Positions 1 through 7,513 of a stretch of 64,000 nucleotides of DNA are shown here, one piece after another. How positions within the stretch are numbered: the first letter of the stretch is position 1; the number at the start of each line of letters is the position of its first letter. The notes beneath the pieces are model-generated. The model was not told the DNA's origin. It saw nothing but the letters and a program-made list of their open reading frames with translations, and ran no database searches. The stretch covers positions 62,001 to 126,000 of the forward strand of contig SNWL01000006.1 of assembly GCA_004362315.1 (NCBI GenBank), read 5' to 3'. A program made the translations under genes and the position numbers. The stretch comes from Mycobacterium sp. BK086. GTDB lineage: Bacteria > Actinomycetota > Actinomycetes > Mycobacteriales > Mycobacteriaceae.

Positions 1-2
1 CC

Positions 3-998
3 TTCTGGAACCCGTTCCGGTGGATGCCGCCCGAGCCCGCGCCGCAGGACATGCCCGGCCCGATCTGGACCCTCGAACAGTCCTTCATGGCCGTGTTCCC
101 GAACGGCGTAAAGGCTGTCGCCCGTGAAGGATTCGAGCTCGGTTACCGTCTGACGCAGATGATCCCTTGGGTCAACATCATCGTCCCGGTGACCAACATC
201 ATCACCGAGCTGCCCGATGCATTCGCCGGTGACAAGGCGGCAGCCCAGCGGGTGATCAACAACCTGATCGTGACGATCCACCCGATCGCGGTGCTGTACT
301 ACGGCTACAACGAGCTTGCCGACGTCCTGAACCTGGAAGCACCGGCCCTGCAGTTGCAGAGCTGGTTCATCGGCTCGTTGTGGAATCTGTTCGACCCGTT
401 TGCGTTGCTGCACAACCGCGGCGAGTCCGGATTGCCGTTGTCGACAACGACCCCGCCGCCGGACCAGGTCACCCCGGAGGCTGCCACCACCACGCAGCTC
501 GCCGCAGCGGTCACGCCGACGGCCAGCGCGGCAGCGTTGCCGACCATCGATTGGCCCGAGACGTCCGATCCGTTCCGGGCCGACGATCCCAAGCCGTTCG
601 GGATGCCCACCGCGGTGTACAACACCGAAAAGGGCTTGGTCGCAATGTTTCCCACCGAGGTGCGGCCGATCGTTCGCGAGCTCTACGAGGCCAGCTGGCG
701 GATCTCGCAGATGGTCCCCGGCCTGAGCGCCGCGGTGCCGATCGCCGAGCTGCTGCCCGCGCTCTACCAGGCGGCCATCGGCCACCGGGACACCGCGCAG
801 GTCGCGATCAACAACGTGCTGCTGGCCACCACGGCACTGTCGATCCTGTACTACGGCTACGACCAGCTCGCAGACCTGCTGAATGTCGAAGACCAGGCAC
901 AGGCCCTGAAGGTCGAGATCTACGCCGCGGTGTGGGATGAGGCCGACCCCAACGGCTACCTGCACGTCCCGGGACACTCGGGGCTGAAAACCGTCTGA
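3..998 (+). CDS. Repeat-containing mycobacterial protein, 5' end cut off
   Basis: The frame is open from the first bases of the window, so this is the C-terminal part of a longer protein; the first internal ATG is at 24 but need not be the start. Two copies of a domain of about 85 residues are visible, one from FMAVFPNGVKAVAREG and one from LVAMFPTEVRPIVREL. Each contains a QM(I/V)P motif and ends in a shared YYGY(N/D)(E/Q)LAD(V/L)LN(L/V)E block, and they are joined by a Thr/Pro/Ala linker. The residues FWNPFRW at the window edge resemble the LWNLFDPF that follows copy one, so a further copy probably lies upstream. The repeats are mostly hydrophobic and helical-looking. I do not recognise the family and infer no function beyond a probable envelope or surface location. 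Confidence 0.75.
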   Translation, partial: FWNPFRWMPPEPAPQDMPGPIWTLEQSFMAVFPNGVKAVAREGFELGYRLTQMIPWVNIIVPVTNIITELPDAFAGDKAAAQRVINNLIVTIHPIAVLYYGYNELADVLNLEAPALQLQSWFIGSLWNLFDPFALLHNRGESGLPLSTTTPPPDQVTPEAATTTQLAAAVTPTASAAALPTIDWPETSDPFRADDPKPFGMPTAVYNTEKGLVAMFPTEVRPIVRELYEASWRISQMVPGLSAAVPIAELLPALYQAAIGHRDTAQVAINNVLLATTALSILYYGYDQLADLLNVEDQAQALKVEIYAAVWDEADPNGYLHVPGHSGLKTV

Positions 999-1125
999 GC
1001 TTCCGGTAAGCCCACCGTCGTTTCCGCAAATCGATAGGGCGGCTTGATAACTAACGGCTGAGGCCGTGTTTGGGCGAATGTTCGCGCTGCGCTGTCGGCA
1101 TTGACGGCGGCGTCGCGCGAATTCA

Positions 1126-1145
1126 GCAACCGTTCGTGCGGTTGC
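1126..1145. repeat. Inverted repeat upstream of peptide transporter operon
   Basis: A perfect 7-bp inverted repeat, GCAACCG and CGGTTGC, flanks a 6-base centre (TTCGTG). It lies about 140 bp upstream of the lipoprotein gene in the 283-bp gap that must hold the operon promoter. It could be an operator or a weak hairpin. No hexamer pair near it convinced me. Confidence 0.4.
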
Positions 1146-1224
1146 GATCACGTCCTGAGCCGCGATCCCCGCACACGCTCCCAGATGCGGACCAGCCGTT
1201 CTAGCCCCAAGATCGAAGAGTTAC

Positions 1225-1253
1225 GGCAGAGTGTCCTCACGCCCAACTCTGCC
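1225..1253 (+). promoter_or_regulatory. Leader inverted repeat before dppA-like gene
   Basis: A perfect 8-bp inverted repeat, GGCAGAGT and ACTCTGCC, is separated by 13 bases and ends 28 bases before the ATG at 1282. If the transcript starts upstream, this would fold into a stem-loop in the 5' leader. If it starts downstream, the site could be an operator. There is no U-tract, so it is not a standard terminator. Confidence 0.4.
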
Positions 1254-1281
1254 CGATTGGTCGCCGAATCAAGGGAGCGGT

Positions 1282-2916
1282 ATGAAGCTGCGCAACGTCA
1301 TTGCCGTGGGAAGTGTCGTGGCAGTAGCCACTTTCGGTGTCGCCGCCTGCGGCGGAAAGGGGGGTGGCGGCAGCCAGGGCGGGGACATCAATGTGTCCAT
1401 GACGTCGTTCCCCGACTACGTCGACCCTCAGCTGTCCTACACGCTCGAAGGCTGGGAAGTCCTGTGGAACGTCTACACCCCGTTGCTCACCTACAAGCAT
1501 CAAAAGGGTGATGCCGGTACCGATATCGTTCCCGGCCTCGCCAAGGACATGCCTGCGATCTCCCCCGACGGCAAGACCTACAAGCTGACATTGCGGCCGA
1601 ACATGAAGTACTCCGATGGCACGCCGATCAAAGCCTCGGACTTCACCTACGCGATCAAGCGCCTGTTCAAAGCCGACTCCGGTGGCTCGGTCTTCTACGA
1701 AGGTATCGTCGGGGCAACGGATTTCGCCGATGGCAAGGCGGACACGATCAGTGGGATCGTGACCGACGACAACACCGGCGACATCACGATCCAGTTGGAC
1801 AAACCCAACGGGACATTCAACAGTGTGCTGGCACTGATGTTCGCCGCGCCGGTCCCGCAGACCACCACGCTCGACAAGGATGTGACCAACAATCCGCCAC
1901 CCGCGAGTGGCCCGTTCGTGATCACCAAAGTCAACGCACCGAATACCCTTACACTGGAACGTAATCCACAGTTCAAGACGGTCAAGGACGCCGGGGCCAG
2001 CGAGGTGGCGGACGCGCAGGTCGACAAGATCACCGTCACGCAGAACAAGAACAACTCGTCACAGGTCACCGGCGTCGAGCAGAACCAGATCGACTTCATG
2101 ACCGATCCGCCCGACGCCGATCGCCTGCCCGAGGTGAAGGCGAAGTACAGCAGCCGCTTTCGGCTCGAGGATTCGATCAACACCTACTACTTCTGGATGA
2201 ACACGCAGAAGGCGCCGTTCAACGACATCAGGGTTCGCCAGGCGATCAACTACGCCATCGACCCCGAAGCGCTGAACCGGGTGTTCGGCGGACGCCTGCA
2301 TGCCACCCAGCAGATTCTGCCACCCGGCATGCCTGGATACGAGGAATACAAGCTCTATCCCGGCCCGAACCTCGACAAGGCCAAACAGCTTCTAGCCGAG
2401 GCCAATCCGGCAGACAAGGACATCACCGTCTGGACCGATGACGAGCCGGACCGCAAACGGATCGGCGAGTACTACCATGACCTGCTGACTCAGTTGGGCT
2501 TCAATGCGCAGCTCAAGGTGATCGCCGGCGACGTCTACTTCACCACGATCGGCAACACCTCGACACCGGATCTCGACACCGGGTTCGCCGACTGGTTCCA
2601 GGATTTCCCGCACCCCGACGACTTCTTCCGGCCGCTGCTCAACGGCGCCAACGTCCTGCCGACCAACAGCAACAACTTCTCGCAGGTCAAGCTGCCGGAC
2701 CTCGACGCCAAACAGAATGACCTGCTCACCCAGCAGCTCACCGACGACGTCAAGAAGCAGTACGCGGCGCTGGACAAGGCCTATATGGAGCAAGCGGTCT
2801 GGGCCCCGTACGGCAACGAGGAGTTCACCACGTTCGTCTCCGAACGCATGGACTTCGACAAGACCTATCACCATCTGCTGTTCAACCAGGACTACACCTC
2901 GTTCGCGCTCAAGTAA
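1282..2916 (+). CDS. Peptide ABC transporter substrate-binding lipoprotein (DppA/OppA family)
   Basis: This is the extracellular solute-binding protein (SBP_bac_5 family) of a peptide importer. The start was set at the ATG at 1282 rather than the upstream open frame: it has a purine-rich AAGGGAGCGG just before it and gives a clean lipoprotein signal, positive residues KLR, a hydrophobic core and lipobox VAAC with Cys23 as the lipidated residue, followed by a Gly-rich tether. The mature protein of about 520 residues has the family's usual length, with recognisable stretches such as SPDGKTYKLTLRPNMKYSDG and VRQAINYAIDPEALNRVFGG. Its TAA overlaps the next ATG by one base (TAATG), so it heads a five-gene operon. 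The substrate is probably oligo- or dipeptides; the exact ligand cannot be read. Confidence 0.9.
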   Translation: MKLRNVIAVGSVVAVATFGVAACGGKGGGGSQGGDINVSMTSFPDYVDPQLSYTLEGWEVLWNVYTPLLTYKHQKGDAGTDIVPGLAKDMPAISPDGKTYKLTLRPNMKYSDGTPIKASDFTYAIKRLFKADSGGSVFYEGIVGATDFADGKADTISGIVTDDNTGDITIQLDKPNGTFNSVLALMFAAPVPQTTTLDKDVTNNPPPASGPFVITKVNAPNTLTLERNPQFKTVKDAGASEVADAQVDKITVTQNKNNSSQVTGVEQNQIDFMTDPPDADRLPEVKAKYSSRFRLEDSINTYYFWMNTQKAPFNDIRVRQAINYAIDPEALNRVFGGRLHATQQILPPGMPGYEEYKLYPGPNLDKAKQLLAEANPADKDITVWTDDEPDRKRIGEYYHDLLTQLGFNAQLKVIAGDVYFTTIGNTSTPDLDTGFADWFQDFPHPDDFFRPLLNGANVLPTNSNNFSQVKLPDLDAKQNDLLTQQLTDDVKKQYAALDKAYMEQAVWAPYGNEEFTTFVSERMDFDKTYHHLLFNQDYTSFALK

Positions 2917-3899
2917 TGGCGACCCCCACCGCGGTCCGGGGTCGCAGTCCCTGGTACCTGGCGTGGATCCGGCTGCGGCGAAACAAGGTTGCCCTCGGCT
3001 TTGGTGTGTTGTTCGTGCTCATCGTGCTGTTCTGCCTGGCGGCACCGCTATGGGCTGACCACGTCGCCCACACCGGTCCCAACCAGAACCACATCACCGA
3101 CAAGATCCTGATCGACGGGCAGCAGACCAATATCGTCTCCACCGACGGCACGCCGTTGGGGCCGGGGCTTCGCGGCCGCTACCTGCTCGGTGCCGACCAG
3201 AACGGCCGGGATGTGATGGTGCGCTTGATGTACGGCGGCCGGACCTCGATCTACGTGGGCGTGGTCGCCGCCATGATCACCACGGTGCTCGCGGTGATCG
3301 TCGGCATGGTCACGGGTTATTACCGCGGTTGGATCGATTCGGTGTTGTCCCGAATCCTCGACGTGGTCTGGGCCTTTCCGGTCCTGCTGCTCGGTATCGC
3401 CCTGGGCACCACCCTGTCGCTCGGTGGCCTGAAGGTCGGCGGACTGCAGGTCGCCGGTGACTCCCTGTGGATTCCCATCCTCATCATCGGCTGCGTCTAT
3501 GTGCCCTATATGGCCAGGCCGATCCGCGGTGAGATCCTGGCGCTGCGCGAGAAGGAGTTCGTGGAAGCCGCTGTGGCCCAAGGCAAAGGCCCGATACGGA
3601 TCATGACTTCCGAGCTCCTGCCCAACATCGTGTCGACGATCATCGTGTTCTTCACCCTCAACATCGCCAACAACATGCTGCTGGAGTCGGCACTGTCGTT
3701 CCTCGGCGCCGGCGTACGCCCACCCAACGCCTCGTGGGGAACGATGATCGCCGACGGCTACCAGACGATCTACACCGCACCGCACCTGACGATCGTTCCC
3801 GGCCTGATGATCGTGTTGACCGTGTTGTCGCTCAACGTGTTCGGTGACGGGTTGCGCGACGCATTGGACCCGCGCGCCAAGATCCGGCTGGAGCACTGA
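2916..3899 (+). CDS. Peptide ABC transporter permease (DppC/OppC type)
   Basis: Inner-membrane permease of the same importer, 327 residues. The N-terminal part has the OppC-type layout: a first transmembrane segment around residues 25-47, then a long periplasmic loop containing HLLGTD-like YLLGADQNGRDV, then five further hydrophobic segments. The cytoplasmic EAA loop that docks with the ATPases is seen near residues 211-226 (EFVEAAVAQGKGPIRI). The start ATG overlaps the stop of the binding protein, indicating translational coupling. Unusually, this OppC-type subunit precedes the OppB-type subunit, the reverse of the common B-then-C order. Confidence 0.9.
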   Translation: MATPTAVRGRSPWYLAWIRLRRNKVALGFGVLFVLIVLFCLAAPLWADHVAHTGPNQNHITDKILIDGQQTNIVSTDGTPLGPGLRGRYLLGADQNGRDVMVRLMYGGRTSIYVGVVAAMITTVLAVIVGMVTGYYRGWIDSVLSRILDVVWAFPVLLLGIALGTTLSLGGLKVGGLQVAGDSLWIPILIIGCVYVPYMARPIRGEILALREKEFVEAAVAQGKGPIRIMTSELLPNIVSTIIVFFTLNIANNMLLESALSFLGAGVRPPNASWGTMIADGYQTIYTAPHLTIVPGLMIVLTVLSLNVFGDGLRDALDPRAKIRLEH

Positions 3900-3902
3900 G
3901 CC

Positions 3903-4865
3903 GTGGCCCGCTTCATCGCACGCCGGCTGGTCGGCATGGTCGCCGTCCTGTTCGCCATCTCGGTGATCGTGTTCCTGATCTTCAACGTCATCCCCAACTC
4001 CGACCCGGCCGCCCGCATCGCGGGCAAGAATGCCAATCCGGCTCTTATCGCGCGGGTCAGTGCCGATCTCGGGCTCGACCGGCCGCTGCCGGTGCAGTAC
4101 CTCACGATGATGAAGCAGATCTTTACCGGCGAGCTCACCTCGTACGCGAGCGATCAGAATGTGGCACAGCAGATTTGGAACGGCCTGCCGGTGACACTGT
4201 CTCTCACGATCGGCGCGGCGGTGCTGTGGATGGCGCTCGCGGTCTGGTTCGGCTATCTCAGTGCGGTGCACGCGGGCAGGTTCACCGACCGCGCGCTGAC
4301 AATCTTGTCGCTGGTCGGCATTTCGATGCCCGTCTTCTGGCTGGCCGCAATCCTGTTGTACTACCTCAGTTTCAAGGCACAGCTCTTTCCCACTGGCAGC
4401 TATGTACCCCTGACCGAGGATCCGCTGGACTGGCTGTATCACCTGATACTGCCGTGGATCACGCTGGCCGTGCTCTACGTCGGCTTCTACAGCCGCGTGT
4501 TGCGCTCCAACATGCTCGACGCGATGAACGAGGACTATGTGCGCACCGCGCGGGCCAAGGGAATCAGTGAACGGCAGGTCCGGATTCGCCACGTGCTGCG
4601 CAATTCGATGATCCCGATCGTCACGCTCTTCGGACTGGACTTCGGCGTCGTGGTCGGTGGCGGGGCCATCCTCACCGAGACAGTGTTCAACCTCAACGGG
4701 GTGGGACTCTATGCCGGGCAAGCCATCGGCAAGCTGGACCTGCCGCCGCTGATGGCCGTGACGATGTTCGGCGCGTTCTTCATCGTCTTGTTCAACACGA
4801 TCGTGGATGTTCTTTACGCGGTCCTGGATCCGCGGATTCGCCTCGGCGAGGCGGCCCCCGCATGA
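3903..4865 (+). CDS. Peptide ABC transporter permease (DppB/OppB type)
   Basis: Second membrane subunit, 320 residues, starting at a GTG three bases after the preceding stop. The N-terminus (FIARRLVGMVAVLFAISVIV) is typical of OppB/DppB permeases, which begin almost directly with a transmembrane helix. The EAA-type loop is near residues 208-230 (DYVRTARAKGISERQVRIRH), followed by the conserved IPIVTLFGLDFGVVVGGGAI stretch. The final ATG of the downstream ATPase gene overlaps its TGA. With the OppC-type subunit it forms the channel heterodimer. Confidence 0.9.
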   Translation: MARFIARRLVGMVAVLFAISVIVFLIFNVIPNSDPAARIAGKNANPALIARVSADLGLDRPLPVQYLTMMKQIFTGELTSYASDQNVAQQIWNGLPVTLSLTIGAAVLWMALAVWFGYLSAVHAGRFTDRALTILSLVGISMPVFWLAAILLYYLSFKAQLFPTGSYVPLTEDPLDWLYHLILPWITLAVLYVGFYSRVLRSNMLDAMNEDYVRTARAKGISERQVRIRHVLRNSMIPIVTLFGLDFGVVVGGGAILTETVFNLNGVGLYAGQAIGKLDLPPLMAVTMFGAFFIVLFNTIVDVLYAVLDPRIRLGEAAPA

Positions 4866-5851
4866 CCGCCATCCTGACCGTCGCCGATCTTCGTGTCAGC
4901 TTCACCACCGAAGACGGGGTGCTGCAGGCGGTTGACGGTGTGTCATTCGAAGTCGTTGCCGGTGAGGTCGTGGCCATCGTCGGTGAATCCGGCAGCGGAA
5001 AGAGTGTCACCGCTCAAACGCTGATCGGACTCACCCGTGCGTCCAACAGCACGATCAACGGCTCGGTGAAGTTCGACGGACGTGAACTCACCGGACTGTC
5101 CGACGACCAATTGCGCGGTGTCCGAGGCGAACACATCGCGATGATCTTCCAGGATCCGATGACGTCGCTGAACCCCGTTCACCGCGTGGGCGATCAGATC
5201 GTGGAGATGATTCGGGCGCACCGCGACGTTTCCAAGTCCGAAGCGCTCTCCCGCGCAGTGGAATTGCTCCGTTCGGTGGGAATTCCCAACCCTGAGCGCC
5301 GAGTGCGTGACTACCCGCACGAGTTCTCCGGCGGCATGCGTCAGCGGGTGATGATCGCCATGGGTCTTGCACTCGAACCTGAGGTGCTGATCGCCGACGA
5401 ACCCACCACGGCACTGGACGTCACCATCCAGGCGCAGATTCTGCGCCTGCTCGACGCGCTGAATCGCGACCGCAACCTGTCGGTCGTGCTGATCACGCAC
5501 GACCTCGGTGTGGTCGCCGAACTGGCCGACCGGGTCGTCGTCATGTACGCCGGCCAGATCGTCGAGGACGGCCCGCTCGACGAGATCTTCTACAACCCCC
5601 AGCACCCTTACACCTGGGGTCTGCTGAGCTCCATCGCCCGCCTCGACGAGCCCCGTCCGGAGCGGCTACCGCAGATCGCCGGCTCACCACCGTCGCTTCT
5701 GAACCCGCCCACCGGATGCCGATTCGCGCCTCGCTGCACGTTTGCCTTCGAAAAGTGCACGCAGCCACCACCTCTGGACGCCACCGCGGACAACCCCACC
5801 CACCTCGACCGGTGCTGGCTGTCACCGGACGAAAAGGCGGCGAACCGATGA
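4862..5851 (+). CDS. Peptide ABC transporter ATP-binding protein (DppD/OppD type)
   Basis: Cytoplasmic ATPase of the importer, 329 residues. Walker A GESGSGKS lies at about residues 41-48, the ABC signature FSGGMRQR near 155, Walker [12 protein letters not shown] near 176 and the switch histidine in ITHDLG. The C-terminal oligo_HPY extension carries the Cys-rich pattern CRFAPRC...KC...RCW seen in peptide-transporter ATPases. ATGA overlaps join it to both neighbours. It pairs with the next gene product, so this system uses two separate ATPases. Confidence 0.92.
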   Translation: MTAILTVADLRVSFTTEDGVLQAVDGVSFEVVAGEVVAIVGESGSGKSVTAQTLIGLTRASNSTINGSVKFDGRELTGLSDDQLRGVRGEHIAMIFQDPMTSLNPVHRVGDQIVEMIRAHRDVSKSEALSRAVELLRSVGIPNPERRVRDYPHEFSGGMRQRVMIAMGLALEPEVLIADEPTTALDVTIQAQILRLLDALNRDRNLSVVLITHDLGVVAELADRVVVMYAGQIVEDGPLDEIFYNPQHPYTWGLLSSIARLDEPRPERLPQIAGSPPSLLNPPTGCRFAPRCTFAFEKCTQPPPLDATADNPTHLDRCWLSPDEKAANR

Positions 5852-6831
5852 AAGGCGACCCGCTGCTGGAGGTCACCGACCTCTTCAAACATTTCCCCGT
5901 CAAATCCGGCATCGTGGTGGACCGCGAAGTCGCCCAGGTGCGTGCTGTCGACGGCGTCAGCTTCACCCTGCACGAAGGCGAAACACTAGGCCTGGTCGGC
6001 GAATCCGGATGCGGCAAATCGACACTGTGTCGGGCGATCCTGCAACTGGTCTCACCCACGTCGGGGTCGGTCCGTTTCGAGGGGCAGGAGTTGGTCGGTC
6101 GTTCTCGCCGCGATCTGCGGCCGCTGCGCCGCGAGATGCAGATGGTGTTCCAGGATCCGTTCGCCTCGTTGAATCCTCGCAAGCGCGTGGGTCAGATCAT
6201 CGGCGATCCACTCGCCCTCCACGGCCTGGCCAGCGGTGCGCAGCTCACCCGGCGGGTGCACGAGCTTCTCGACCGGGTCGGTCTGCAGGCCGAGCATTAC
6301 AACCGCTACCCGCACGAGTTCTCCGGCGGGCAGCGCCAGCGCATCGGCATCGCACGCGCACTGGCCCTGCAACCCAAACTCATCATCGCCGACGAACCGG
6401 TCTCCGCCCTCGACGTGTCGGTCCAGGCCCAGATCGTCAATCTGTTCGAGGAGCTACAGGACGAGTTCGGCCTGTCCTATCTGTTCGTGGCTCACGATCT
6501 GGGAGTCGTGCGGCATGTGTCGGACCGGGTCGCCGTGATGTACCTCGGCAAGATCGTCGAGCTCTCACATGCCGACGGGCTCTACGAGCATCCTCTGCAC
6601 CCCTACAGCCACGCCCTGCTCTCGGCGGTCCCAATCCCGGACCCCCGCAGGAACATCGCCCGGGAACGGATCCCCCTCGAAGGCGATGTGCCCAGCCCGA
6701 TCGACCCACCCCCGGCGTGCCGATTCCACACCCGCTGCGTCTTCGCCACCGACATCTGCGGCACCGAAGAGCCCGCACTGGCCGAGCTGGAGCCCGGCCA
6801 TTTCGCTGCCTGCCACCACCCCCGGTTCTGA
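5848..6831 (+). CDS. Peptide ABC transporter ATP-binding protein (DppF/OppF type)
   Basis: Second ATPase, 327 residues from the ATG at 5848, which overlaps the stop of the previous gene (ATGA). The open frame continues upstream, but this overlap and the fit to DppF-type N-termini decide the start. Walker A GESGCGKS is near residues 51-58, the signature FSGGQRQR near 158 and Walker [13 protein letters not shown] near 178. An oligo_HPY C-terminus with CRFHTRC follows. It is the last gene of the operon; a small gene on the opposite strand ends six bases beyond its stop. Confidence 0.92.
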   Translation: MKGDPLLEVTDLFKHFPVKSGIVVDREVAQVRAVDGVSFTLHEGETLGLVGESGCGKSTLCRAILQLVSPTSGSVRFEGQELVGRSRRDLRPLRREMQMVFQDPFASLNPRKRVGQIIGDPLALHGLASGAQLTRRVHELLDRVGLQAEHYNRYPHEFSGGQRQRIGIARALALQPKLIIADEPVSALDVSVQAQIVNLFEELQDEFGLSYLFVAHDLGVVRHVSDRVAVMYLGKIVELSHADGLYEHPLHPYSHALLSAVPIPDPRRNIARERIPLEGDVPSPIDPPPACRFHTRCVFATDICGTEEPALAELEPGHFAACHHPRF

Positions 6832-6837
6832 AATCGG

Positions 6838-7086
6838 TTAGACAGCGCCACCGCTGTAGGAGCTCGAGCCGTGCCCGAACGGGACCGGGCTGTTCCAGTT
6901 GCCCACACCGTACGGAACCGACGGATCGGTGCCGTAAGGCACCGACGGGTCCGGCCCTGTCTGGAGGCACTCGTACGCCGTCGGGCAGGACGGCGCTGTG
7001 TCGGAGGCGTCGGCGACACCGGCCATACCCAGCCCAACGGCTGTCAGGGCACCGGCAAGGGTCGCGACGACGGCGGATTTCCTCAT
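6838..7086 (-). CDS. Small secreted protein with DPSVPYG repeat
   Basis: An 82-residue protein. The ATG at 7086 is preceded by AAAGAAG, an acceptable ribosome binding site, and starts a textbook Sec signal (MRKSAVVATLAGALTAVGLG... cleaved near ADA-SD). The mature peptide of about 55 residues has two cysteines (Cys34 and Cys40, possibly a disulfide), two tandem copies of DPSVPYG and a Gly/Ser-rich tail. I do not recognise a family. It is divergent from the small membrane protein/poxB pair, sharing a 173-bp intergenic region. Confidence 0.7.
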   Translation of the reverse strand: MRKSAVVATLAGALTAVGLGMAGVADASDTAPSCPTAYECLQTGPDPSVPYGTDPSVPYGVGNWNSPVPFGHGSSSYSGGAV

Positions 7087-7259
7087 GATCGACTTCTTTC
7101 GTCGATTGAATGCGTGACACCTCCAGTTATCCGCCGCGACGCTGCCGATTTCATTGGGGTTCGCCCCCAACCTGCTCTTCCAGGTAGCAGGTAACGCGTT
7201 TCGACCGGCGTGCGGGTGGGGATATAAAGCCAGCACAACCCGACGACTGAGGACGACAA

Positions 7260-7511
7260 ATGACTGATGGGGATAGCGCTTCGGGCGAGGCTCTCCGTAC
7301 GCTGGGCCTGATGCTGAATCTGTCCGCGATCGTGGCGTTCGCCCTGTTCCTGAGCACACTGTCGCCCAGCTGGGGTGGGCCGTCGGTGCTGGCTGCGGCG
7401 ATCACCGTCATCGCCTTCGTGGCCAGCCTGCTGTGCTTCGCGATCGATCGCCACCGGACTGAGGACGAGCAACTCCCGCAGGCTGCAGCGACCGCAGTCG
7501 CCGAGATCTAG
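7260..7511 (+). CDS. Small two-TM membrane protein
   Basis: An 83-residue protein with two predicted membrane helices (about residues 14-35 and 42-63) and short charged ends, the last being DRHRTEDEQL. The ATG at 7260 is preceded by GAGGAC. Its stop is two bases before the poxB start, so the two are co-transcribed and probably coupled. No family recognised. A role as a membrane partner of the peripheral quinone-dependent PoxB is possible but is only inferred from adjacency. Confidence 0.65.
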   Translation: MTDGDSASGEALRTLGLMLNLSAIVAFALFLSTLSPSWGGPSVLAAAITVIAFVASLLCFAIDRHRTEDEQLPQAAATAVAEI

Positions 7512-7513
7512 CT

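Noticed and set aside
3048-4721. A 557-codon minus-strand open frame
   Set aside because: It lies antisense to both permease genes, is rich in His, Asp, Arg and Gln as high-GC shadow frames are, and the opposite strand has clear transporter motifs and tight operon spacing.
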